Below are positions 31,326-43,751 of a stretch of DNA of 64,000 nucleotides, in pieces; within the stretch, counting starts at the first letter, position 1; the number at the start of each line of letters is the position of its first letter. The stretch comes from Triglochin maritima (lineage: Eukaryota; Streptophyta; Magnoliopsida; Alismatales; Juncaginaceae): the NCBI GenBank assembly GCA_963682175.1, contig OY821784.1:20875621-20939620 (forward strand), in the 5' to 3' direction. Below the pieces are notes generated by a model that did not search any database, was not told the origin of the DNA, and was given only the letters and a program-made list of their open reading frames with translations. Position numbers and translations under genes: made by a program.

Positions 31326-34300
31326 GTGGATTTTGGATTCAGGTGCCACGGACCACGTAACGAAGGATCGTTCTGCCTTCGTGGAATATCTCGTGTTACA
31401 AGTGGGAGGCGAATAAACATGGCGAACAACACTAGCATTGAAGTTCTTGGAGTTGGCACATGCAAAGTGACTTTGCGAAGTGGCCGGATCCTATTACTTC
31501 ACGACGTGTTCTATGCACCAGCTATACGGAGAAATATTATTTCTGTTGTTGTTTTGATGTGACATGGTTTTAAATTTGTTTTTGAGAACAATTATATGGG
31601 TTTATACCTTGCTAACATTTATTATGGACGTGCCTTTCTTTCAAACGGTTTTATAGTGTGGGACGCAATTTATGATTTCAATCATAACACTAGTGCCCTT
31701 ATGACTCAAAGTTCCATGAATAATGATTTAGTTATGTGGCATGCTAGACTAGGTCACATTGGTGTTGACTGGATGAACAGGTTGGCAAAGAAGGGGGTAT
31801 TAGGAGAATGCTCCAAATTTGAATTGCCTACCTGTGAATCTTGTCTAGCTGGAAAGACAACTAGAAAACCGTTCGGAAAAGCCATTAGGGCTACTTCTTC
31901 TTTACGACTAATTCACTCGGATATTTGTGGACCTTTGAATGTGCGTGCTAGACATGGACAAAGTTACTTCATCACATTTATTGATGACTACACTAGATAT
32001 GGTCATATTTATCTTATTTCTCAGAAGTCAGAAGCTCTAGAATGCTTTAAGAAATTCATGAGCTTGGTAGAGAATCAATTGGATAATAAGATAAAAACTC
32101 TCAGAACCGACAGAGGTGGGGAGTATCTCTCCATAATGTTCAAGGAGTTATGTGATTAAAAGGGGATATCTAAACAACTCACTATGACTTATAGTCCTCA
32201 GCAAAATGGTGTTGCCGAGAGAAGGAATAGAACATTGCAAGACATGGTTAGATCCATGATGGCGCATGCGAGCTTGCCAATTTCATTTTTGGGGAGATGC
32301 TCTAATGACTGCTGCCTATATCCTCAATAGAGTTCCAACAAGATCGGTTCCCTCAACTCCACATGAGTTATGGACAGGACAAAAGCCTGATTTTAGTCTG
32401 CTGCATCCTTAGGGATGCGCAGCATACATTCATTCATTCTACTAGTCACCGATATGGAAAACTAGGACCTAGAGGGAAAAAGTGTATCTTTGTAAAATAC
32501 AGTAATCTCTCCAAAGGTTATGTTTTTATCGGGTTAGACGAGAATGAAAGAAGGACGGAACTGGAGTCTAGGGATGCCACATTCTTGGAAAATGCTTTTC
32601 CAACTCTTGTTGGAGCTATCAAAGAGTCAGTGGACTTCTTTGAACAACAAAATGAGGACATTGTCACTCCACGGGATCAGGATCTGGAAGTTGAACATGA
32701 GGTTCCACCAGTCAATCCTAGTGGGAGTAGCAATGCTGAGGATCCCATAGCTCTCACGGAGGATGAGCCATCAGATACCCATCTGCGTCGAAGTAAACGC
32801 GGGCTCATTCCTCGTAGGCGGTTTCCCTTAGAGGAAGAGATCCTCTTGATAGCTCAAGAAGAAATTGATTATGAATCATTTGGGATGACAGTAATCGATG
32901 AGCAAGAACCGGAGAGCTTGAAAGAGGCTTTGGTCAAAATGCGAAGGAGTGGTTAGAAGCTATAAAGGAAGAGTTGGAGTCGATGAAAGTTAATCGAGTC
33001 TGGGACTTGGTCGACTTACCGCCGAACCGAAAGGCCATTGGGGCCAAGTGGATCCTCAAGATTAAGAGGAAGGCGGATGGATCTATTGATAGATTCAAGG
33101 CTAGACTGGTAGCTAAAGGCTACACTCAAAGAGAAGGCGTGGATTTTGAGGAAACTTTTTCACCCGTGGTTAGGTCTGCCTCCATCTGCCTTCTACTAGC
33201 TATTGTAGCTTAGATGGACTTAGAGCATTACCAAATTTATGTAAAGACTGCTTTCCTCAATGGAGAACTTGAGGAGGAGATCTATATGGATCAACCTCAA
33301 GGTTTTGAAGTCAAAGGACAAGAGCGCAAAGTGTGCAAGCTCAATAAATCCTTGTATGGCTTTAAACAAACGTCTAGACAGTGGAACATTCGCTTCCATC
33401 AAGCTATTTCAGAGAATGCATTCTCTATGGTTGAGGAAGATCACTGTGTGTACGTTAAGAGGTCCAATGGTAAATTTGTCATTCTAACCTTGTATGTTGA
33501 TGACATACTCATGGCTGGCAATACCAAAGAGTTGTTGAAATCCACTAAAGAGTGGTTGTCCTCCACGTTTGATATGAAGGACAAGGGGGAAGCTAGCTAC
33601 GTCCTTGGTGTCAAGATAGTTAGAAATAGGTCCTAGAGGCTTCTAGGATTATCTCAAGAGACTTATATTAACAACATCTTGAAGAAATACCATATGGACA
33701 AATGCAAACCAATCGACACTCCGGTTTAGAAGGGTTTGCACTTGAGCCTTGATAAGCATCTTGAGACTCCTAAAGAGAAGGCCAAAATGAGCAAGGTTCC
33801 ATACTCCAATGCTGTGGGAAGCCTTATGTACGCTATGATGTGTACTAGGCCAGACATTTGTTATGTTGTGGGCATGGTGAGTCGATGCCAGTCTAGCCCA
33901 AGCATGGAGCACTGGAAGGCAGTCAAGAGAATCATGAGATACCTCAGAGGAACGAGTAACTACATGATGTGTTACCAAGCATCAGATCTCCGCCTGATTG
34001 GCTATAGTGATGCTGATTGGGCCGAAGACATTGATGAAAGGAACTCTACCTCTAGTTATGCTTTCTTGCTGGCTAATGGGGCCATCTCGTGGTCCAGCAA
34101 GAAGCAAACCTTTATAGCCCCGTCGACTATGGAAGCAGAGTATGTTGCATGCTCTGCAGCAGTACAAGAGGCAGTTTGGTTGAGGAGGTTCTTACAACAT
34201 ACTGGGCTAGTAGAGACATCGGATGAGCCTGATGTTGTCTATTATGACAGCATGGCTGCCCTTTGTTATGTGAAAGACCCCAAATATCATGGATAGACCA

Positions 34301-34436
34301 AACATATGCAGGTTAGGTATCATTTTGTGAAGGACATCATAGCGAGACCCTCTTATGGTAGCTGACCCTCTTACCAAGGCTACAGCTAAGGACTCGTTTG
34401 TGTCTCATGTGAAGTCCTTAGGCTTTTGCAGACTTT
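31326..34436 (+). pseudogene. Copia E pol: protease, integrase, reverse transcriptase, RNase H, heavily mutated
   Basis: Order seen: protease (WILDSGATDHVTKDRSAF, ~31326); integrase zinc part (MWHARLGHIG..LPTCESCLAGK, 31730-31860) and core (HSDICGPLNV, FIDDYTRYGH, LRTDRGGEYLS, GVAERRNRTLQ); reverse transcriptase ([32 protein letters not shown] at 33493-33504); and RNase H (GYSDADWAEDIDERNSTSSY, PSTMEAEYVACS). It ends at DPLTKATAKDSF. Integrase before reverse transcriptase is the Copia order. I see at least seven in-frame stops (including 31560, 32157, 32410, 33211, 33634, 33727 and 34294) and at least three frameshifts, so it is inactive. The lineage is not the SIRE type of F; I do not assign it further. 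Confidence 0.88.
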
Positions 34437-35379
34437 GATGCATTGACATGTCTAACTTCTTTTTCTGAGTGATTGTGTTTTCCTTTCGACTATATCTGTT
34501 TGGTTGATGTAGTTGTTCTAGCATAAAATATTATTCTGTCAAAAGGCTAAAGAATGCTCACTTACACGAGTATTCGCCTCTGGAGCTTTTGATAGCGAGC
34601 AGAGATGAGACTGATTATGAGGAGATCTTGTATGATAGATCCAGAGTAGTTCATGATAGGACAATCGCCTTGATTAGGAATCAAGATGAGATCCTCTATG
34701 TTGGTGAGGATTGACATGAATGTTCTCACGATTCATGTGACCTATAGAAGCCAAGTGCGAGCATCACATGTGGCGCCAGGTGGCACCTGTATGGTGTTAA
34801 GGCAACAATGATGAAGCTTGGGTCAGGCGCAGAGGCGGTGCGACTGGACTAAGACTTGTATGGTGCTGAGAGACAGACATACTGTTGTGTACAGTATGAT
34901 CCACCATAACATTTTTGTCATACAACATGTGTTGAGCGACCATTTGGAAGTGAAAGGATGGATCGCTGCTCCTTCACTGTGTGAGTCCAAAACTTGACTG
35001 TCATTAGTTGCCCTCAGTGACCTTCGACGATAACATGAAGCAAAGAGTTGATGTGGATACTTTGGGATGTTATCTATGACCATGAGAGATTCGGTCCAAA
35101 GAGGCATCTTCGGGAAAGGAGTCAACTCTAAGTGTAATGGTGGTCTGGGGCGAAGGGAAAGGTTTGACTCGACTGCACTAAAAGTATTTGTTGGGCCCAA
35201 TTGTATCTCTTGATAAATTAGGTATGAAAATAGAATGTATGAATTGACAAATTTGGATTGGGTATGAAAATTTGAACACAAAATATCTTTAAATTATGTT
35301 TTCATTTTGATCTCCATTTAGAGGTAGATGATCTTTCTTTGTGCTTAACATGATATTTTGTGTTTAAAATATTTTTCTG
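34437..35379 (+). other. Copia E 3' untranslated region and unassigned sequence
   Basis: No supported gene. After pol the sequence resembles the long non-coding tail found after pol in some plant Copia elements. A TGTTGGGCCCAA near 35190 could be the start of a 3' LTR, but it does not match the 5' LTR convincingly. The minus-strand frame at 34823-35281 has no domain. From about 35380 the sequence begins to match Athila leader. Confidence 0.4.
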
Positions 35380-35637
35380 TCAATCCAAGTAATTATTCTT
35401 AAAACTTGCTTTTAATATTTAAAATGTTTATTGCCTTGCTTTTATGAATTTTCAATATTATGATAATAACTCATTGACCCCCTTAAGTAACTTGGCCTTT
35501 AATAACCTAAAGCAAACGATTTGACAATATTTGCTAAGTCATTCATCATATAGGATTTGCATTCATCGTATTTATTATAAATTTTACGATTTGTGTCGTA
35601 GATTGCTGGCGTAAGGTACGTAATATCTTTCACTTAG
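35380..35637 (+). mobile_element. Athila H leader fragment (plus strand)
   Basis: AAGTAACTTGG, AACCTAAAGCAAA and TTGCTGGCGTAAGGTACG (35605-35622) follow the leader of element C (24075-24225) in the same order. It stops at about 35637, where CACTA transposase sequence begins. The 3' end of the same kind of element lies beyond the CACTA copy at 40954-42971. Confidence 0.65.
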
Positions 35638-35642
35638 AGGAA

Positions 35643-37860
35643 ATGGTTCAGGATATGGCTGTAAAGTTTTCGTCCAACCCCGATTTACTTGGTAATTTAT
35701 TGAGTGACAATGATAAGCCGTTGTATAAGAATTGTACCAAATTCACTAGATTGTCAGCGGTGTTGAAGTTGTACAATTTAAAAGCTGGAAATGGTTGGTC
35801 CGATGTCAGTTTCACATCAATGTTGAAGTTATTGAAAAAGATGCTTCCAGATGATAATGAGTTGCCAGATAGAACTTATGATGCTAAAAAAGTGTTGTGT
35901 CCTATGTGAATGGAATATAGGAAGATACACGCATGCCCGAACGATTGTATATTGTATATATAGGGGTGAGTTTGAAAACATACATTCCTGTCCCAGGTTT
36001 AATGCTTCAAGATACAAAATGAAACGTAGTGGACAAAACCACAATGAAGAGGCTGATGAGATGAAAATCAAAGGACCTCCTGCTAAGATTTTGTGGTATC
36101 TTCCGATAATACCAATGCTTAAACGTTTGTTTGCGGGTAAGGAGGATTCCAAGAACATGACATGGCATGCGGATCGTGAGAAACCAAATGATCAGTTGCT
36201 ACATCACCCTGCAGATTCACCTCAGTGGAAAAAATTACATTTCGACTTTCCTGTGTTGAAGAATCCAGGAATGTACGACTTGGACCCTATACTGACGGAA
36301 TGAATCCTTTCGGTAGTTTGAGTAGCATTCACAGTTCTTGGCCCATTCTGCTTGTAATTTACAATCTGCCCCCGTGGTTATGCATGAAACGCAAATATAT
36401 GATGTTGTCCTTAATGATTTCTGGTCTGAAACAACCTGGAAACGACATCGATGTGTATTTAAGACCTTTAATTGATGACCTAAAGAGATTGTGGGATGAC
36501 AGAGAGTCAGTTTTTGATTCTTATCGTCATGAGTCCTTCGTAATACGGGCAATGATATTTTTCACGATTAAAAACTTTCCAGCTTATGGTAATCTGTCTG
36601 GATATTCAGTCAAAGGTCATAAAGCTTGTCCAATTTGCGAAGAAAATACATGTTCTTTGCAACTAGTTAATGGTTCTAAGACTGTCTATCTTGGTCATCG
36701 GAGATTTTTTCCGAACTCCCATCCTTATCGTAGGTTGAAGAAGGCATTTAACGGAAAACAGGAGTTTCAGAATCCGCCAGTTGAAATCAGCGTCGAAAAG
36801 GTGTATGAACGTGTAATGAACATTGAATGTGAATTTTGGAAACCGTACAAACGACCAAACGACAATAGTAGTTGGAAAAAAGATCAATATTTTTTTATCT
36901 CCCTTACTGGAAAGCTTTAGAAGTTAGACATTCTATTGATGTGATGCAAGTAGAGAAAAATGTTTGTGATAGTCTTGTTGGCACTCTCTTGAACATACCT
37001 GGTAAAACCAAAGATGGATATAATGCAATACTTGATCTTGTTGATATTGGTATACGAGCAATGTTGGCACGAGAGAAGAAAGGATATCGAAATTACTTAC
37101 CTCGAGCTAGTTATACATTGTCTAAAAAGAAAAAAAGAATTCTCTGTCAGTGTTTGCACGATGTAAGGGTTCCACAAGATTATTCTTCAAATATCATTAG
37201 TCTTGTTGTTATGAAGGATTTGAAACTTGTGGGGATGAAGTCTCACGATTGTCACACTTTAATGTAGCAGTTGTTACCTGTAGCACTGAGATCCATATTA
37301 CGGAAAGGTGTTAGACATGCAATAATAAAGTTGTGTTCCTTTTTCAATAAGATTTGCAGTAAAGTGGTCGATCATGTGTAGTTAGATAAGTTACAGAATG
37401 AAATTGTGGTCACATTATGTCAGTTGGAGATGTTTTTCCCCCCTACGTTTTTCGACATTATGATTCATCTTGTTATTCATTTGGTTAGAGAAGTTAAATT
37501 ATGCGGATCAGTTTTTTTAAGGTGGATGTATCCTTTCGAGCGTTATATGAAAGTGTTGAAAAGTTATTGGAAAAATCGTCAAAGACCAGATGCTAGTATT
37601 GTTGAAGGATACATAGCTGAGGAGGTTATCGAGTTTTGCACTGGATACCTTGCAAACACCAAAACCGTTGGACTTCTGAAGAATCGTCATGATAAACATG
37701 TCAATGGTAAAGGGACACGTGGGATGAAAATGTTAAATCCAAATGGAGAGGACTTAATGACAGCATATTTTTATGTGTTGTGCAATTCTAATGAAGTTCA
37801 ACCTTACCTAAATGAACAAATAAAGTTTCTTAAGGAAAAAATCCTTTGTGGAGTGATCAA
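35643..37860 (+). pseudogene. CACTA TNP2-type transposase, N-terminally truncated, frameshifted
   Basis: Segments in order: CTKFTRLSAVLKLYNLK, NGWSDVSFTSMLKLLK and ELPDRTYDAKKVLCPM (35643-35909); then KIHACPNDCILYI, SRYKMKRSGQNH and HHPADSPQWKKL (to 36303). After a shift near 36295 come MNPFGSLSSIHSSWPI, ISGLKQPGNDIDVYLRPLID, YGNLSGYSVKGHKACPIC and SHPYRRLKKAFNGK. After a shift near 36890 come YWKALEVRHSIDVM and VEKNVCDSLVGTLLNIPGK. A stop lies at 37267. The C-terminal DUF4218-type block follows at 37406-37660: FFPPTFFDIMIHLVIHL, RWMYPFERYMKVLK, EGYIAEEVIEFC. This family cuts at the terminal repeats. The N-terminal transposase-associated domain is gone. Confidence 0.85.
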
Positions 37861-38636
37861 CAAGTAATTAATAGTCACAATAAGAATTTCATCTCTTGGT
37901 TCAAGAATCTGGCTTACAAGCATGATGTTTCTGAGACAATACAGTGGTTGGCGTACGGTCCGCATTCTGTTGTTATAAGTTATAGTGGTTATGATATCAA
38001 TGGATATTCTTTCTACACAGTTTGTGAAGATGCAAAAAGTGTTGTTCAGAATAGTGGCGTCACCTAAATAACAGAGTCTTTGCATGTGTCTAGTTCTAAA
38101 GACAAGAATCCTGTATACGCCGACATGTCCTATTACGGTGTAATTGAAGACATATGGGAGCTAGACTTTGTTAAATTCAAAGTACCTGTATTTAGAAGCA
38201 AGTGGGCTGATAATAAAAGTGGACTTCGAGTTGATGACTATGGGTTCACTTTAATTGATCTTTCAAAAAAAGGGTATAAATGAGAACCTTTTATTCTCGC
38301 TTCCCAAGCGAAACAAGTCTTCTAGGTGGCTGATCCATGTGATAAGAAATGGGCAGTAATTCTGGAAGGGAAGAAAAAAATTCTATCTGAAGATAGTCTG
38401 ATAGAGTATGAAGAGACACCACCTTTCTCTAAGCAAGCACCTGAGTTGAACTCAGTAGATGAAGAAATAAATGTTGAGACTTGTATGTTTAGAGATGACC
38501 ACGGTGAAGGTATATGGATTGAAAATCCATTAAGGAAAAAAATAGTGAAGGTGCAAATTTTCTGTTGTAACACATTGTAATAGACATTTAATGTCTTGAC
38601 CTTATTTAATGACTTGAATTTATCTTTTATAGTATC
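37861..38636 (+). pseudogene. CACTA transposase C-terminal extension (DUF4216-like)
   Basis: This continues after the TNP2 core: INSHNKNFISWFKNLAYKHD, YGPHSVVISYSGYDINGYSF (37860-38060), then NPVYADMSYYGVIEDIWELD, VPVFRSKWADNKSG and YGFTLIDLSKKGYK (38080-38283). This wording is typical of the DUF4216 domain at the end of plant CACTA transposases. An acidic tail (38326-38580) follows. Stops at 38065 and 38281 and one frame change break it. Confidence 0.75.
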
Positions 38637-40404
38637 ATGGCTCCAAAAAAGAAACACACTCCCTCATAGTCTGAACGCTCGTAGACATACTGTACACGAG
38701 GTCCTTGTCTCATGAAACAATTCGTGGGGAGATGAAATAAAGACGGTAGAGTTCCAATCCAGTTTGATGACCGTCTTGAGCCGTTAGGCATGCTGTCTGA
38801 TAATTGGAAAAGTTTTTTGGGTAGCTTAGGGAGGGCCAAAGTTCACATTTGTTTATCGAGTTGGGCCGATTTAGATGAGAAGTTGAAGGACACAATAAGG
38901 GATAACGTCCAGGTAATGATTCCATTATAGATTTCTATTGTTTTAGTCAAAATTTTGATATATATAAAGTTAACGTGTTGTACGAATCTTTTGAGTTCCA
39001 ATCCACTGACAAGTTGAAGAAAAAAAGGATGACATACATGGCAGTTCATTGGAGGGATTTCAAAACAAATTTAACGAACAAGTACAAATTCGGAGACTAC
39101 CAGGATAGAAATCCATGCGATGTCTATAACTTTATCACACCGAATCAATGGGAGGTATTCAGAAAATCCAGAGATAGCCAGGAGTTTGAGGTAATTGAGT
39201 TTAATTTAGAATATAGTAACTGAGTTTCAAAACAAATTTTATAGTCTAATTTAGTAACTGAGTTTAGTAACTGATTTTAATTTAGAATATAGTCTAATTG
39301 AGTTATTGATTTTAGTGACAATCTAAGAAACTTGATTTTAGGCCATCCGAGCAAAAAAACTAAAAGATTAGATCTTCTAAAAAGTATACACATCGTATAT
39401 CTCGAGCGGGGTACCAAAAGCTAGAAGCACAAATGATGGCTGAAAAAATAGATCAGAAAAAACAAGAGGCAATTGACTCCGGTATGAGTGAGGAGCAAGC
39501 AAGTAACATATCTCCTCCTTCTCCCGTAGCTCATTCTGATTCTTGGAAGAGAGCGAGATTAATCTCCAGAGGGCAGTACGTCACAGACGACTCGCGAGCG
39601 ATCGGCTCAAAGATAGTAAGTTGCATCACTTATATATATGTTATTAATTCAGAATCATTAATTTTATATTTTTCAATTGTTAGTAAATATTGTTTTAAAC
39701 TTGGGACTCTTTGAAGTTGAGAGAATCTCAAGGAGAATTTGCTTCCGATCGTCGGAGTGATATTCTATGCGAGGCCTTGCAAAACGGCAAACACCCCGGT
39801 CGTGTGCGGGTGTAGGGAGTAGAGTTGGACTTCGACAATATTATGGAAAGACTCAACGGTCTACTTCGTCGACTGGTCAAACCAAATGCCAGCAAGAGAT
39901 CGCAGATTTGAAGAATACGTTGCAACTTGTTTGGGAGAGATTGGATCGTTTGCCTACTTCTCCTACCCGTCGTAAGACTGGTTCTTCCGCGGAGACTAGT
40001 CCTCCGGTTCCGCCAGTGTTCCACCCCGATCGACAATATGATTTCGTGTCTCATTCTCAAGAACGGGCCAAAGTTCACTTATATATAGTTTAACTTTGAA
40101 AGACTTTAAACTTCAAATTTGTTAACAATTGTATTTTAACGGTTGTATACATATCTGTAAGGTGTCAAGAACCCGGAGCAAAGGGTCAAACAACCAATCT
40201 CCGATCAACATTAATACACTTCCAAGTAGGTGCAAAATGTTGTATCAATGTATGGTAGGTAGGGAAGCACAATCCTTAAGTACCTGGGAGTTGGAGGGGG
40301 ATAAAGGGTTGCCTCCCGCTTTGTATGTCACCAAAGAGGATATCATGCAGTTCATGGCGATGGATTCGTTGTGTATCATGATTATCGACGTGCAAGTGAA
40401 GTAA
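38637..40404 (+). pseudogene. CACTA second protein (Transposase_24/En-Spm type), exon-like segments
   Basis: It starts near MAPKKKHTPS (38637), with stops soon after. Later segments: QFDDRLEPLGMLSDNWKSFL, then a probable intron after about 38910. Next come MTYMAVHWRDFKTNLTNKY, ITPNQWEVFRKSRDSQEFE (38975-39190), GYQKLEAQMMAEK and a PPSPVAHSDSWKRARL stretch (39410-39615). A second intron-like gap precedes SQGEFASDRRSDIL and GSRVGLRQYYGKT (39720-39850), a short leucine-patterned helix, and WELEGDKGLPPALYVTKEDI (40280-40350). The order matches the DNA-binding-type second product of plant CACTA elements. Stops and unproven splice sites make it a likely pseudogene. Confidence 0.7.
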
Positions 40405-40554
40405 GTGTTTTTTTGTATACAATGAAAAGTATAAAATAATTTTATCAAAACTGTAATAAAGTATAAATTTTATACTTGTAGACATCTTTACGACGCCAGA
40501 AGGTCAATCTTTCCCGAGGATCAAGTATTTGGATTTATAAGTCCATCTACATGT

Positions 40555-40953
40555 ATAGACATCGGCCGTTTGTATTAGCCGACGTTTATTCCTCTAAAGA
40601 AAGGAATAAACGTCGGCTTTATGTTGAATCCGACGTATATGCTTTAAGAATAGACGTCGCATGTTAGTTCACCGACGTCTATACCTAAAGAATATACGTC
40701 GTCTGTTATTTCACCGACGTCTACACTGAAAGAATAGACGTCGGTCTATAGAACGACCGACGTCTATTCGTTAACGAATAGACATCGGCTTATACATACA
40801 GACAACGTATATTCGTTAGGTATAGACGTCAGCTATATGAAGGCCGACGTCTATGTATAGACGACACACACATAGATGTCGGATCTGGGAGTGCTTATAT
40901 CCGACGTATATAGCCCCGTACATCCGACGTATATTCCCTTTTCTGTAGTAGTG
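40555..40953 (+). repeat. CACTA right-end subterminal repeat array and terminal inverted repeat
   Basis: About 400 bases contain at least fifteen copies of CCGACGTCTATA-like units in both orientations, many paired as short hairpins (for example GCCGACGTTTATTCC / GGAATAAACGTCGGC near 40579-40618). It ends in the terminal TAGTG at 40949-40953. In this superfamily such arrays bind the second transposon protein during excision. Confidence 0.88.
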
Positions 40954-41855
40954 GTGGGAGAGTAATCATAGGTTTTCAGTACTCAAATAAATAAAGAAGT
41001 CCACCTTGAACCTAGTGAGTCAAATAATTCATATATGTTAGTATAAGGAGGTTTGTTATAGTCAGTGACCCTTGAACTCATGCTTGAAACCTTAAGTGTA
41101 AGGGTTTTGGTTCATTTGTAGATAAGAAATAATTTATTAAGGTGATCTCTCATCTCGCACGGCTCCTATCACTCGGGAAATTTAGTCTGAGGGGACTTAC
41201 TACCTGGTGCTTTCCAGTCATCTGACTTGGGATGCACCAACCGAATTCCGATTAAACAGGTGGTAGGGATCACCCTAGGTGGAGATTTAGGGGAAGGTGT
41301 ATGTGATAGTGTAAGTCTTTACAGGCAATGATGCACGAAACCAGACCTTGGGAGAATAAAACACCAACCAGTTTTAATTCCTTTTTCTCTAGAAAGAAAA
41401 AAAAATGAAAAAAGAAAAAAAATACAAATAAGAACCTTAATGGACTTTACACAATGTATCATTTCAGGATATTAAGGTTGCCCGTGCCTTCTACTTAAGT
41501 TCTTAACTAACTCACGAATGGTTCCTAGGCTAGGCATGTGGACAGGATACATATATAGAGTTGGCCTGAAGAATTACCATGTCCAATGATCGACTAAAGT
41601 AGGTCCATCGAGTCATGTTGCTAGGGTGAATAATGCATCAATGTCCGGATTTTGTGGGTATATCTGCTAAAAACCGTCAGGAGACAACACTACTCTTTGG
41701 TGACTAGGGGTTTAATGGTTTGTTTCATATGTTAAGTACAACCGTGATTGCTACGAAAATAAGTTTGGATATCCTTATTTTTCTTATGTTTTTCCTTTCT
41801 TTAATTTATCTCTTTTTGTTTTGCTCAGGAATAGCAAAAGCTAAGTGTGGGTATT
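40954..41855 (+). mobile_element. Athila H 3' non-coding region
   Basis: It resumes the Athila 3' region immediately after the CACTA end (GTAATCATAGGTTTTCAGTACTC). It contains the conserved CACTCGGGAAA, CATCTGACTTGGGATGCACC and GTGATAGTGTAAG blocks (41170-41320). It ends in a polypurine-like CTAAGTGTGGGTATT (41841-41855) before the LTR. There is no supported gene; the frame at 41720-41959 is chance. Confidence 0.72.
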
Positions 41856-42971
41856 TTATTAGTAGCATATCATGCATAATATTCATGCTATATATCCTTA
41901 ATTTTACCCTAATTTTGTGCTACTCGAGTGTTTATTGTGTATTTTCAGGTATTAAGTAATGAAGGATAGAACGGAAGAGAAAATGGCTGAAATATAAGAA
42001 GAAATGACTTAAATGAAGCAAACTGGACATTTTCCTCATACACAATGACCCATCTGCAAGGGGGAAGCACCTGCATATAAGATGGAAGGACCAAATAGCA
42101 AACTGAGAAACTCCACATCATCATGAGAAGTATTTTGGAAATTAAATTTGGGGTCAGACTTCAATAACCGATATGAGTAAACCCCACGAATAATTGCAGC
42201 ATTTAAGTAGATAGCCGAAATGGGATCATATCAGACAAAAAAACCCGGTTTCAATTGGCGGTCCATTTTGGTCTGAATCCAACCTGGTTTCACAAAGTTG
42301 TGGGTTATGTAGTCTATTTCCATTTTAGGTATGCTTCATTAGTCCCACACCGGGGGATTATCCCTAGTTGCATTTTTCATGTCTACAAATAGAACTCATC
42401 TTTCTCCTTTGTAACCTACCCATTGCTTGGTGGTCATTCTCTCTACATGAAGTACGTAAGCCTTTCGAGGAAAACTCAAGTGTAGGAAATGTTACTTGTA
42501 ATGTGATTTATTAATAAAATAAATTCTTCTACTTTTGCTTTAATGTTGTCTCGTTTAATGCTTGCATGTTTAGCATTGTTTTTTTTTCTTAATCTTAGTA
42601 TAATTAGTTAGAATGTCCTTCTTTCTTAATATAATTGCTAGCATAATGTGTAGGGAGTAGTTCCATCCCCCTTTGGGGTGGAGATAATGTTTATACACCT
42701 AATAAAGATTGGGAATGAATGCTATCCTATGCAATATGTGATGAATGTGAATGTATGCTTGTTTGTTTAAATGGGAATAATTAACTTGATGGGTTTTGCC
42801 ACAACTTTTAGAGACTTCCCATGCTTGTTTAGGTTCTTAATAACCAACTTATTTATACTCATGTTAATGAACTAGGTTACTGATTAGATTGATAGGTTTT
42901 GCCACAACCGTTAGACACTTCCTAAGCATGAAAACACAAGCTACATTTGTGTCTTATTGAATGCATTGTTT
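41856..42971 (+). mobile_element. Athila H 3' LTR, truncated at its right end
   Basis: It is diverged from the LTRs of A and C but collinear: ATATCATGCATAATATTC at the start, CACACCGGGGGATTATCCC near 42347, a TATA-like CTACAAATAG near 42393, CATCCCCCTTTGGGG near 42665, and TAGACACTTCC near 42910. The LTR breaks off at 42971, where TGTAGGATC of a Copia LTR begins, so Copia F inserted here. The other half is not in the window. Confidence 0.7.
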
Positions 42972-43751
42972 GTAGGATCTACTGGGCCCTAAGATTAGTC
43001 TAATAGGGGGTGAATACACTAATTATGTTCTTCAAAAGTTTAGCAAATTTAAAGCAAGAACAATAAAATGTAAAGGAGAAAGAGATGCAAACCAAAACAC
43101 GGATGTATAGAGTTTGGATCCAACCACCGGAACCTAGTCCTCTCTTACAAATTGCTCTTCCACGAGCAAGTTCGCGTTCTCCACTATTATGATCTATGTT
43201 CTGGGCGAAGATCAAGCCTTTACACATCAAGCGTGCGAACACCATCACAAGCTTGGACCACCATCTCACAATCAGAGAAGAGCTTCACTCTGGAAGCTAA
43301 TACAACACTTTGCTAGAGAATTGAGTAAACACTTCTAATATTGAGCCCTAATGATTGATGAATTCAATGAGTGATTCAAGTGGAAAGATTGAGCACAAAG
43401 AGAAGCTTTAGAGCAATTGAGAGTAGTATGAGAGTATGAGTTTTAGAGTGAATTGGTGACCTTGTAAGGTTGTTCTAAGCTCTATTTATAAGATTCAAAC
43501 TTAATCTAGCTGTTGGGATAGAAGTAGTAATGATTTGAGTAAGATTCATAAAACAGACAAGTTCAGAACTCAAATCAGGATCCAAACGGTCGACCAGATT
43601 GGGCTAAACAATCAACTAACATCTTGAAAATAAGAATACAGTCGAGATGAAATGCATACCAGTCGAACCACCAAGGCGAGTACTTAAATGAATGGTCGAA
43701 ACAGGTAATGAAAGGTCGACCGTTCTAGGGGTTTTGGCCATAATAAAATTA
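42972..43751 (-). mobile_element. 3' LTR fragment of SIRE-type Copia F (minus strand)
   Basis: It begins TGTAGGATC like the minus-strand LTR at 5120. It carries the U5 wording CCTAGTCCTCTCTTACAA, a reversed TATA-like box (CTATTTATAAG near 43481) and a GGTCGACC array (43585-43725). About half of the LTR (the U3 start) is missing, cut off by Athila A. The pol part of the same orientation resumes at 61116. Confidence 0.7.

Larger units (their letters stand above)
35638..40953 (+). mobile_element. CACTA (En/Spm) DNA transposon, 5'-truncated
   Basis: The right terminus is intact: TTTTCTGTAGTAGTG at 40939-40953 is the inverted form of CACTACTACAGAAAA, preceded by a dense subterminal repeat array. 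Inside are the two usual gene regions, a TNP2-like transposase and an En/Spm-type Transposase_24 protein. The left terminal repeat, left subterminal array and transposase N terminus are missing; the copy starts mid-protein against Athila leader. It sits in the 3' region of an Athila element. Many stops make it non-autonomous. Confidence 0.85.

Noticed and set aside
30832..31416. A 194-residue frame starting in an LTR
   Set aside because: Its first ~35 residues are translated from the Athila C 3' LTR and the rest is Copia gag and protease; it is a junction artefact, not a gene.
40555..40953. CRISPR-like regularly spaced repeats
   Set aside because: Units alternate in orientation, are irregularly spaced and end in a CACTA terminus in plant-type DNA; this is a transposon subterminal array.
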